Below, piece by piece: positions 1-6,254 of a stretch of 6,570 bases of DNA. Below the pieces are notes generated by a model. The model was not told the DNA's origin and ran no database searches. It saw nothing but the letters and a program-made list of their open reading frames with translations. The position numbers and the translations under genes are program-made. The stretch covers positions 1 to 6,570 of the forward strand of contig JAEYZS010000264.1 of assembly GCA_023427925.1 (NCBI GenBank), given 5' to 3'. This DNA comes from Pseudomonadota bacterium (GTDB lineage: Bacteria > Bdellovibrionota > Bdellovibrionia > Bdellovibrionales > JAEYZS01). Position 1 is the first letter of the stretch. Each line of letters starts with the position of its first letter.

Positions 1-744
1 GAGCACACGACTCGCAATGCTAATTACTATGACCAGATTATCCGTTCAGATTTTAGATTCGAAGAAATAAAAATCAAAAAGGAAGAAGCACTTAGACAGA
101 ATCCTGAGAGCACTCTACCTACAGATTTTAAGAATTTGGAAAAAGACCAGTTAAATGCGATCATAGAATCAAATCCAACGGTCAAAGCGCGTGTTCTGGC
201 TTATGGAAAGCTTCAAATTTTTGAAAGTTACTATAGACAATTCGATCAAATCGAAAATCCTCGCCTACTCACAGCGACCGATCAGCAAATTCTCTTTGGT
301 CAACATCCACTCTTCCAACATCTCAATGTTTTTTTAAAGAAAGAATTTGGCCAACCAGGAGCGAGTCTAGCTTCGCAAAACTCAAGACCCCTCTCTGAAG
401 CTCAAATAAACCAAATGTATCATTTGACCCATCTTCTCTATTTCAAATATAAAGTGCTCGATTTAATTTTTACCGACCAGATAAACTCGGACTCCACAAC
501 CCAGTCACAAAGGCAAATGGCCCAAGACATTGTTAGAGATTCTTACACACAAGAGCTCCTAAAAATTCACCGCTCAGGCGCGATTACATCACAGCAGTTG
601 GTTTACTTCTTACAAGAAGATGCCTACTTCGCTTATAATTTATCACTATTTAATGTTTTAAATATTGTGGAATTAAATCCTGTAACAAATGCACCATTTA
701 CTTTGAACGACTTGAGACAAGATCGCTTAAACAGCTTAAGATAA
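1..744 (+). CDS. Unrecognised protein, 3' part only (N-terminus off the left edge)
   Basis: The frame is open from base 1, without a stop, to TAA at 742-744. This gives 247 residues of a longer protein. A TTG at 136 could be read as a start, but the 45 upstream codons are open, protein-like and lack an obvious Shine-Dalgarno, so a gene entering from the left is more likely. The visible part is polar, rich in Gln, Asn, Leu and Tyr/Phe, and looks mostly helical. I see no signal peptide, membrane span, repeat or catalytic motif, and I do not recognise the family. The chain ends in a hydrophilic tail rich in Arg, Leu and Asn. The gene converges on the metallophosphoesterase gene with only 9 bases between stop codons and no clear terminator there. 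The coding call is sure; the function is unknown. Confidence 0.8.
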   Translation, partial: EHTTRNANYYDQIIRSDFRFEEIKIKKEEALRQNPESTLPTDFKNLEKDQLNAIIESNPTVKARVLAYGKLQIFESYYRQFDQIENPRLLTATDQQILFGQHPLFQHLNVFLKKEFGQPGASLASQNSRPLSEAQINQMYHLTHLLYFKYKVLDLIFTDQINSDSTTQSQRQMAQDIVRDSYTQELLKIHRSGAITSQQLVYFLQEDAYFAYNLSLFNVLNIVELNPVTNAPFTLNDLRQDRLNSLR

Positions 745-753
745 CTGGAAACA

Positions 754-1833
754 CTAACTCGCATCTACATCTTCTTCGATACGGTGATAACCTCTCCATT
801 CTTTAAGCCTTGCTAATGGCTGAATAGCGCCCTCTGGATAGTCTAACAAGACGTACGTGAGTTTCGTGAGCTTACCTAAAGAACCCATTTCAAGGGATGT
901 CAACTCCGTCCACGTCCCGGTATTAAGATACTGCTTACCTCTTAATAATTGTCTATAGCGATAGACATGATTATGACCAAAAACAACTGTATGCACACGC
1001 TCATCTTTTAGAATCTTTGTCGCTGCCAAATCCAAGTCAGGAAATATTGATCTTTCAATGAATATGACAAGAATTTGCCTCCATGAGAATCTCTTTCGAG
1101 GATCCGAGGAAAATATCGAAGTCAGCATAAACTTATATAGCTTAAAGATTGTAATAATTGTGAATTTGGGCTCCTGTAATAATGCCCATCTCACCATTGC
1201 TTTAAATGGTCTGACTTTATCAATATGGGGATTCACTCGCTTAATTTTCAAAACAAACTCAACAAAAAAAAATGATCCAAACGGAAGATTTAGAATCGGC
1301 TCCGGATATTCTCTTTTCACGAAGAATTTTTTTGGATCCACTCGATTTGCTGGTTCATGCATATGTCCATGTTCAACATGAACTCCGTCAAAGTAATACA
1401 CGATATTTCTATATCGAATGCTGCCACCAATCGCTTGGTTAAGGTATTCCCTCGCCTGCGGCCACAACATTCCCTGATCGTGGTTCCCAACAACGTATGT
1501 GATTGTATTCCTTCCGTCTTTAACAAATTTTTTTAAGGCGTTAAAAAAGATAGGATGTCCCTTTACGATTTTTTTGACGACTTCAACAGTTATGGATTCA
1601 GTGAGAACGGAAAGATAGTGTCCGCGGTAATCGACCTGGAGTAAATTCAAAATATCACCATTAAGGATTAGCTCGACTTCACAATCTGCATATTCTCCCG
1701 TTGTATAGTAATTAAGAAACTCCGCGAATTTTTCGTCATAATAGAATTCTTCAAATGAGTTGATGCTTCCGTCATCTAAGACTTTACCAGCTCCGACATG
1801 TAGGTCACTCACTATAAGTTTTATTTTTCTCAT
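754..1833 (-). CDS. Calcineurin-like metallophosphoesterase with a long hydrophobic insertion
   Basis: This 359-residue protein has the full two-metal phosphoesterase set. Residues are D10 and H12 (SDLHVG), G59-D60 with N63, GNHD at 116-119, H155 in the EHGH stretch, and GHNH at 286-289, so a hydrolytic enzyme is expected. The motif order resembles LpxH, the UDP-2,3-diacylglucosamine hydrolase of lipid A synthesis. Two features argue against a plain LpxH: GNHD replaces the GNRD typical of LpxH, and about 130 residues separate HGH from GHNH. That insertion holds aromatic, hydrophobic segments (about 187-199, 224-241, 252-264) mixed with basic residues, which could form a lid or a membrane-contacting surface. 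No signal peptide is seen, so it is probably cytoplasmic or at the inner membrane face. It is last in the operon, 35 bases after the GGDEF gene. The Shine-Dalgarno is weak. Family is sure; substrate is not. Confidence 0.9.
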   Translation of the reverse strand: MRKIKLIVSDLHVGAGKVLDDGSINSFEEFYYDEKFAEFLNYYTTGEYADCEVELILNGDILNLLQVDYRGHYLSVLTESITVEVVKKIVKGHPIFFNALKKFVKDGRNTITYVVGNHDQGMLWPQAREYLNQAIGGSIRYRNIVYYFDGVHVEHGHMHEPANRVDPKKFFVKREYPEPILNLPFGSFFFVEFVLKIKRVNPHIDKVRPFKAMVRWALLQEPKFTIITIFKLYKFMLTSIFSSDPRKRFSWRQILVIFIERSIFPDLDLAATKILKDERVHTVVFGHNHVYRYRQLLRGKQYLNTGTWTELTSLEMGSLGKLTKLTYVLLDYPEGAIQPLARLKEWRGYHRIEEDVDAS

Positions 1834-1854
1834 AAGAACCTACTCTTCTGAATC

Positions 1855-1871
1855 TAATCCAAGAGGGATTA
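1855..1871 (-). other. Small inverted repeat between GGDEF and phosphoesterase genes
   Basis: TAATCC and GGATTA (6 bp) flank a 5-base loop. The repeat overlaps the TAA stop of the GGDEF gene and lies about 20 bases before the next start. No U-tract follows on the minus strand, so it does not look like a terminator. It could be a minor mRNA stability or coupling element, or chance. Confidence 0.3.
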
Positions 1872-2831
1872 ACTAGCTAAATAAACCACATTTCGACTTA
1901 AGTTCTTGCCACAATACATGGCTTCGTCAGCAACTTGTAGTATTTTTTCTTTTGTCTGTGCGTGTTCAGGGAAACAAGCCACACCGATACTCAGTGTCAC
2001 ATTTACAGTATTCCCATTTATCACAAATGGAGTCTCCCGCACTGTCTTACAAATCCTTTCGGCAACTATGGTTGCTTGCTCCGTTGTCGCAGATGTCAGA
2101 ACAGTCAAGAACTCGTCACCACCATACCTGAAGCTATAGTCGACAGCACGAACGCTCTTTTTGATGATAGCCCCAATTTCTTTCAAAATCTGTGAACCAA
2201 CCATGTGGCCATTTTTGTCATTCACTAGCTTGAAATGATCCACATCTATGAAGAGAACACAGAAAGAAATGTTCGAACGTTTGTATCTTTCGATTTCCTG
2301 ATCCAGGAGGACATTGAGATATCTTTGATTGTAAAGTCCCGTAACATCATCAATGAAATTCAAGGCTTGAACAGAATGCAACTTCTCTGACAAGTGCATT
2401 ATACTATTGAGTCTCTTTATAAACAGATATCGTAACAACTCGTTATCTTGAAGATCTGGCAAAAATCCCTTAAACATAAAACAATAGTTTCTATTAGGTC
2501 TTCCACTTGGTAACTTCATATAGAGATTGTGTCCATCGAACTGAAAACATTGTTCCGAAAAGTCTATCTCATTAAATTTTTTTTGGAACACAACAAATTC
2601 TTCCAAAGAAGTCTTATGCAAAGAAAGAAATTGCTGACGTTCTTTGCCGTCTCTTGCTCTTTGAGGTCTTTTTGGCTTTTCTAGCCAGTAATAGACTTGC
2701 TCCGAACGCAATTGAGTTGCAAAAAATTCAAATAGCTCCGCGTAGTGTTTTGGACTATTGCTCTCCAGTATCGACTGCTCTAAAGCTTCGATTGAATCTA
2801 AGAAGTTTTTAAGAATTCCAAGCTGTCTCAA
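1869..2831 (-). CDS. GGDEF cyclase with the Hypr serine signature (probable 3',3'-cGAMP / c-di-GMP synthase)
   Basis: Residues 157-320 form a complete GGDEF domain. It has DxxTGLYN at 162-168, metal-binding FIDVDHFK at 194-201, N204 of the guanine pocket, GGDEF at 237-241, and an intact I-site, RAVD at 228-231. An ungapped match to PleD puts its guanine-contacting D344 at Ser213 here (GHMVGSQIL in place of GHxxGDxxL). In Hypr enzymes (Geobacter GSU1658/GacA, Bdellovibrio Bd0367) this Ser relaxes specificity and allows cyclic AMP-GMP synthesis. From memory the key residue of Bd0367 is Ser214, so this may be its orthologue (called dgcA in B. bacteriovorus). Residues 1-155 are an unassigned sensory part, perhaps a degenerate GAF fold, ending in a connecting helix (about 128-157); no membrane span is seen. 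The start is TTG, chosen because AGGGA lies 7 bases upstream and no usable ATG exists nearby. Confidence 0.93.
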   Translation of the reverse strand: MRQLGILKNFLDSIEALEQSILESNSPKHYAELFEFFATQLRSEQVYYWLEKPKRPQRARDGKERQQFLSLHKTSLEEFVVFQKKFNEIDFSEQCFQFDGHNLYMKLPSGRPNRNYCFMFKGFLPDLQDNELLRYLFIKRLNSIMHLSEKLHSVQALNFIDDVTGLYNQRYLNVLLDQEIERYKRSNISFCVLFIDVDHFKLVNDKNGHMVGSQILKEIGAIIKKSVRAVDYSFRYGGDEFLTVLTSATTEQATIVAERICKTVRETPFVINGNTVNVTLSIGVACFPEHAQTKEKILQVADEAMYCGKNLSRNVVYLAS

Positions 2832-2833
2832 AA

Positions 2834-3775
2834 TTATGTCCCTGTTTTCTTAATTTCACTCACATCTATATTTTCATTTTCTAAAAGTGTTAAAGCCAAT
2901 CGTAACGCTTTTGTACTTCGGCGAATCTGATCTTTATGACCTTGGATCTGCTGATTAAGCTCCCTTGCTTGGGTCTTATAGCTATCCATTTCAAAATGCA
3001 TTTGATCCATCTTCTTTTTTAAATCCAGGATCATTTCGTCCTTGTTTGTTATCACTACATCGCCTTCGTGCTGTAAGATTTCGAGTCTATTCTGAAGCTC
3101 TCGTTCTCGAACCCGAATATGTTGAATTTTTTCACTCATGAGAGAGTTAAATTCATCAATTTTGCGTTGAAGCTGATCTTTTTCTTTTTCTAATTCTCGA
3201 TTGATTCTATCTTTTAGGACCAATTCATCTTTGAGATTTTCTACCTGAGCTTTTTGATCCATTTGAATGGTATCTAACTTATTTACAACTTGGTCATACT
3301 TCTTTTGCAAAATGATTGTTGAGGCCGAAAGTGTTTCATTTTCGGATTTGAGTTCGTCTACTTGCCTCTCTAATTGCTTCACTTTGTTTTGTGCGATTCT
3401 CAAGTATTCTGATTGCTTTATTGCAGCTTCCAAGGAAAACAATGACGGATCTAAGTTGTCTTTGTTAAAGAAGCTTTCTTTTGGAGGCTCGACATCTCTA
3501 GTAGGCGCTGACTTGTATTCTTGCTTGGCCTTTGGCGGATTTAGCTCAGTTGGTTTTGTTTCGCTGAGTTTTGATTTTTGTACTACGGACTTTGTCTCTT
3601 CATTGTCATTTAGATCAGAACCCAATAGAGTGGTTTTATCTGCTGGAACAGATTTCAATGGATTTAAAACAGTCGTTTTCTGTTGCGAATTGGTCTTATT
3701 GGTCTTTTCAGACTCATTGCTCAGAAAAAAATCTGCTAAATCATCTTTTGATTTTTTATTACTTTTTCCACTCAT
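2834..3775 (-). CDS. Coiled-coil protein with disordered N-terminus, partner gene of the GGDEF cyclase
   Basis: This 313-residue protein has two parts. Residues 1-110 are low-complexity, rich in Lys, Ser, Thr, Asn, Glu and Pro, and probably disordered. They carry three similar short motifs (KTTVLNP at 33-39, KTTLLGS at 47-53, KPTELNP at 74-80). Residues about 118-285 show heptad-like spacing of Leu/Ile/Val with dense Glu/Lys/Gln/Arg, a long coiled coil, followed by a short Leu-rich end (288-299). No signal peptide or membrane span is seen, so it should be cytoplasmic. I do not recognise a named family. Its stop is 2 bases before the GGDEF start, suggesting coupled production and possibly a scaffold, localising or regulatory partner; that is inference. 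The ATG at 3775 is the only plausible start in the open frame, although its Shine-Dalgarno is weak. Confidence 0.88.
   Translation of the reverse strand: MSGKSNKKSKDDLADFFLSNESEKTNKTNSQQKTTVLNPLKSVPADKTTLLGSDLNDNEETKSVVQKSKLSETKPTELNPPKAKQEYKSAPTRDVEPPKESFFNKDNLDPSLFSLEAAIKQSEYLRIAQNKVKQLERQVDELKSENETLSASTIILQKKYDQVVNKLDTIQMDQKAQVENLKDELVLKDRINRELEKEKDQLQRKIDEFNSLMSEKIQHIRVRERELQNRLEILQHEGDVVITNKDEMILDLKKKMDQMHFEMDSYKTQARELNQQIQGHKDQIRRSTKALRLALTLLENENIDVSEIKKTGT
2839..2843 (-). promoter_or_regulatory. Shine-Dalgarno of the GGDEF gene, inside the upstream coding end
   Basis: AGGGA on the minus strand lies 7 bases before the TTG start at 2831 and inside the final Thr-Gly-Thr codons of the coiled-coil gene. 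It fixes the TTG start and implies translational coupling, with the ribosome ending one gene while sitting on the next gene's ribosome site. Confidence 0.6.
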
Positions 3776-3834
3776 TCTGCTTAAATTATCGGAAACAAAA
3801 GAGAATGTCTGGATACGACTAAAGTTTATAACTT

Positions 3835-4740
3835 TTAAATCTGAACAACTTTTAAGAAGCTCTCAAATCGAGATTCGATGTCCTGATTGTTGAGTTTTAG
3901 AACTCTACTAAGACCAAAGTCTTCAACCGTGAACGAAGCAACTAAAGATCCTTCGACACATGCTCGACGAAGGTTTGGCCAAGTTAATTCCAAGTTATTC
4001 TTTGCAATGTAGCCCATGAATCCCGCAGCAAAGGTGTCTCCCGCCCCCGTCGGATCTGTAATATCAAGAAGTGGGTAGGCCGGTAATACAAAGAACTGAT
4101 TTTGGAAATATACAATCGATCCAAATTCTCCACGCTTCACCACCACAACCTGAGGGCCGATTTCAGAAAGAGCCTTCGCGGCTGCAATTACTGTAGATTT
4201 ACGAGTGAGCATCAAAGCTTCTGTGTTGTTTACGAAAACTATATTGGCTTTCGCTAAGACATTTTTTAAATCGTCGAGTTTTGTTTCAATCCAGAAGTTC
4301 ATTGTATCGACAGCAACAATTTTAGGATTATTTGCTTGCTCTAATACTTTTAATTGAAGTTTTGGATCAATGTTCGCCAAGAATACGACTGAAGAATTTC
4401 TAAACTTCTCTGGGACCTTTGGATCAAACGATTCGAATACATTTAAGTGAGTGGCAAGCGTTTGCGCTTCGTTCATGTCGTCTTTGTATTTGCCTTCCCA
4501 ATGGAAGGTGTTTCCTTGTTTTCTTTCAATCCCTGAAACATCAACGTTTCGTGATCTTAGTAACTCGATGTTTGATTCCTCGTAGTCTTCGCCAACTACC
4601 CCAACGATATTCACTTGAGTGTAGCGACTAGCGACAACAGAAAAATAATTTGCCGATCCTCCAAGGCACTTCTCTTTGGCACCTTTTGGAGTCGAAATTG
4701 AATCATAAGCTAAACTACCGACGACTAAGATCTCTGACAT
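3835..4740 (-). CDS. PfkB-family (ribokinase-like) carbohydrate kinase
   Basis: This 301-residue protein is of normal PfkB length. It shows the N-terminal substrate-site Asp13 (GSLAYDS), the glycine motif GGSAN at 27-31, an ATP-site strand at 198-208 (VVVKRGEFGS) and the C-terminal signature DPTGAGD at 229-235, with D235 as the expected catalytic base. Such enzymes transfer the gamma-phosphate of ATP to a sugar or nucleoside hydroxyl in the cytoplasm. The sequence most resembles the uncharacterised sugar-kinase branch rather than true ribokinase, fructokinase or adenosine kinase, and the substrate cannot be read from it. A good Shine-Dalgarno (GAGGG) lies 6 bases before ATG. The gene follows rlmN after 30 bases and precedes the coiled-coil gene by 59, so co-transcription is likely. 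No pathway partner for a sugar phosphate is seen nearby. Confidence 0.93.
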   Translation of the reverse strand: MSEILVVGSLAYDSISTPKGAKEKCLGGSANYFSVVASRYTQVNIVGVVGEDYEESNIELLRSRNVDVSGIERKQGNTFHWEGKYKDDMNEAQTLATHLNVFESFDPKVPEKFRNSSVVFLANIDPKLQLKVLEQANNPKIVAVDTMNFWIETKLDDLKNVLAKANIVFVNNTEALMLTRKSTVIAAAKALSEIGPQVVVVKRGEFGSIVYFQNQFFVLPAYPLLDITDPTGAGDTFAAGFMGYIAKNNLELTWPNLRRACVEGSLVASFTVEDFGLSRVLKLNNQDIESRFESFLKVVQI

Positions 4741-4770
4741 TGTTACCCTCTTAATTTGTTTTTAACCTGC

Positions 4771-5946
4771 TCACACGGGTGATGTCATCACATCCGGCGT
4801 GAGTCGCTTTGGCTTCCCTGAGTATTCTGATTGAAGCTGACCACAAGCTGCGTAAATGTCTCTACCCATAGTTCTACGAATTAGAACATGAAGTCCCATT
4901 CTCATGAGCTCTTCTTGGAAATCCAAAACCTTTACTCGATCTGGTCTTTTAAACTCCGACCCAGGATGTTCATTAAACGGAATTAAATTGATTTTGCAAG
5001 GAATCCCTTTCACTAATTGCTTTATACGCTTTGCGTCCTCAAGAGTGTCATTCACATCTTTAAGCAAAACATACTCAAAAGTGATTTCATCGCCAGTCGC
5101 CTGATAGTATTCTCGACAACCTTGCATCAACTCTGACAATGGATATCGTCGGTTGATTGGCATAATATCATCACGCATATCATCGGTTGTGGCGTTCAAG
5201 CTCACAGCAAGGCGTGCACCACTTTCTGCAATCAATTTAATATTCGGTACGATTCCCGAAGTGGATACGGTCACTCTTTTTCTTGAGAAATTCATTCCCC
5301 ATGGAGAATTCAGAATCTTTATCGATCCAAATACCGCATCAGGATTATCTAAAGGTTCGCCCATCCCCATAAATACAATGTTTGTGAGCCGTTGATCGCC
5401 TTCGAGTTTGGAAGAGGCCAACATGAATTGCGAGACTATATCTCCAGCTGAAAGTCTTCTTTTGAGCTTTTGTTTCCCAGTGAAGCAAAACTTACAAGCC
5501 ATATTGCAACCCACTTCGCTTGAAACACACAACGTCAGTCTCTCTTTTGAAGGAATAATTACGGACTCGAAGGTTTGCGACGAGTATTTTTCAGAAGCTG
5601 GCAGTCTAAACAAAAACTTCTGTGTACCGTCGATGCTTTTAAGGTGAGAAACAATTTCAAGGCCTCTGAATTCTAAAATTTTTGGAAGTTCCGCACGAAG
5701 GTCTTTAGAAAGGTTTGTCATCTGTTCAAAGTCGGTAACACCCTTTTGATAAACCCATGAAAAAATCTGTTGCGCACGAAATTTTTCTTTGCCGTATTTC
5801 TGTAGGATTTCTTTGAGTTGATCGAGGGTTAGATCATAAAAATTTTTTTTATCGTAAACGATACTTTCAGATTCTGGTTCAGGAATAAATGGTTTGAATT
5901 GAGTTGATTGACTGGAAATGGAATCAACTTGCGTTTCTTGAGACAT
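4771..5946 (-). CDS. rlmN: RlmN, dual-specificity 23S rRNA A2503 / tRNA A37 C2-methyltransferase
   Basis: This radical-SAM enzyme methylates C2 of A2503 in 23S rRNA, and in studied bacteria also A37 of some tRNAs. The 391 residues match the family length (E. coli 384). The 4Fe-4S motif CxxxCxxC is C147, C151 and C154 in VGCNMACKFC. C140 matches E. coli C118, and C368 in the YAACGQL motif matches the methyl-carrying C355. The SAM-binding GMGEPLDN lies at 194-201. The N-terminal RNA-binding part (about 35-100) is present, preceded by about 34 extra Ser/Gln/Glu-rich residues that most relatives lack. The start is supported by AAAGGA 7 bases before ATG. It is the first gene after a 308-base leader and probably heads the five-gene operon. 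rlmN is near-universal housekeeping, so its link with the cyclase may only be shared transcription. Confidence 0.97.
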   Translation of the reverse strand: MSQETQVDSISSQSTQFKPFIPEPESESIVYDKKNFYDLTLDQLKEILQKYGKEKFRAQQIFSWVYQKGVTDFEQMTNLSKDLRAELPKILEFRGLEIVSHLKSIDGTQKFLFRLPASEKYSSQTFESVIIPSKERLTLCVSSEVGCNMACKFCFTGKQKLKRRLSAGDIVSQFMLASSKLEGDQRLTNIVFMGMGEPLDNPDAVFGSIKILNSPWGMNFSRKRVTVSTSGIVPNIKLIAESGARLAVSLNATTDDMRDDIMPINRRYPLSELMQGCREYYQATGDEITFEYVLLKDVNDTLEDAKRIKQLVKGIPCKINLIPFNEHPGSEFKRPDRVKVLDFQEELMRMGLHVLIRRTMGRDIYAACGQLQSEYSGKPKRLTPDVMTSPV

Positions 5947-5972
5947 CTTTTTTTCCTTTCAAGCACCCGGAC

Positions 5973-6001
5973 GGTAAATTGGCTTTTAGCTTGGTTTTAC
6001 C
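5973..6001 (-). other. Stem-loop close to the rlmN start
   Basis: GGTAAA and TTTACC (6 bp) enclose 17 bases that include a 3-bp mini-hairpin (GCT, 3 A, AGC on the minus strand). It ends about 13 bases upstream of the rlmN Shine-Dalgarno, so it would lie in the mRNA leader. The stem is AU-rich and weak; a regulatory role is unproven. Confidence 0.3.
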
Positions 6002-6050
6002 TTGTCAGTTTAGAGCGTTTTTGCCCATATGCTTAGCTTGTTACAGCCTC

Positions 6051-6068
6051 GCTATCACCGCTGATAGC
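6051..6068 (-). other. Perfect 7-bp hairpin in the rlmN leader
   Basis: GCTATCA and TGATAGC flank a 4-base loop (GCGG on the minus strand). An outer 3-bp ACA/TGT pairing (6043-6045 with 6069-6071) is possible across a 5-base bulge. It is the strongest fold in the non-coding region. There is no proper U-tract on either side, so it is not a standard terminator; it could be part of an RNA leader or an operator. Confidence 0.4.
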
Positions 6069-6086
6069 TGTTTATTTGAAGCGTTG

Positions 6087-6115
6087 TTTCTATGCTTAAA
6101 CCCCTTAAAACACAA
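6087..6115 (-). promoter_or_regulatory. Weak promoter candidate for the rlmN operon
   Basis: TTGTGT, a 17-base spacer and TAGAAA on the minus strand give a poor sigma70-like pair. A better -10 hexamer, TACAAT (6120-6125), lies just upstream but has no recognisable -35. One of these may serve the operon, leaving a leader of about 130-170 bases. This is a guess from position and weak motif match. Confidence 0.2.
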
Positions 6116-6254
6116 GTTTATTGTAAAAAATCCTCTCCGATTGCCCGGTAAGGTATATAAAGGTGATTTGCGTATGCGGCGGGATTCGGGCCAAGAATTA
6201 GATTTCTCGATGATCAAAATTTAGCGCTAAACTCCGGGCCATTCGAAGAGTCAT

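Larger units (their letters stand above)
5947..6254 (-). other. 308-base non-coding region: leader of rlmN operon
   Basis: No convincing gene lies here on either strand. On the minus strand it begins just after the terminator-bearing small gene and ends with the rlmN Shine-Dalgarno (AAAGGA, 5954-5959). It holds two stem-loops (6051-6068, 5973-6001), a tandem TTTAAG pair separated by GGG (6095-6109), two copies of TTAGCTTG (5986-5993, 6033-6040), two copies of CGGGCCA (about 6187 and 6235) and a 12-base palindrome TTTAGCGCTAAA (6220-6231). I match it to no known riboswitch. I checked by eye for the c-di-GMP/cGAMP GEMM-I core and tRNA-like folds and saw neither. The operon promoter should lie here, but no strong sigma70-type pair is visible. 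Confidence 0.6.

Noticed and set aside
724..753. Terminator between the converging genes
   Set aside because: Only a 5-bp AT-rich stem (CTTAA/TTAAG) is found, with no T-run on either side.
3821..3835. AT-rich near-palindrome at the end of the sugar kinase gene
   Set aside because: The 6-bp stem has a single G-C pair and no U-tract follows, so it is not a credible terminator.
3267..3893. 208-codon + strand frame opposite the coiled-coil gene
   Set aside because: It is the antisense of a Lys/Glu/Ser-rich coding sequence, giving a Phe/Ser/Leu-rich product; the minus-strand frame has operon context and coiled-coil character.
5947..6030. GEMM-type (c-di-GMP/cGAMP) riboswitch in the rlmN leader, attractive because of the Hypr cyclase downstream
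   Set aside because: A GGGCAAAA stretch is present, but the conserved second strand (ACGCAAAGCC-type) and receptor hairpin are absent.
5904..6224. 106-codon + strand frame across the rlmN start and the leader
   Set aside because: It starts inside rlmN on the other strand, has no good ribosome site at its start, and its translation is Cys/Leu/Phe-rich and unlike a real protein.
6220..6231. 12-base palindrome TTTAGCGCTAAA as an operator
   Set aside because: About one or two 12-base palindromes are expected by chance in a window this size, and it matches no binding site I can name with confidence.
6170..6245. tRNA-like or other known RNA in the GC-richer part of the leader
   Set aside because: Phrases resemble a T-arm (CGAATCC), but no acceptor stem or cloverleaf can be closed on either strand.
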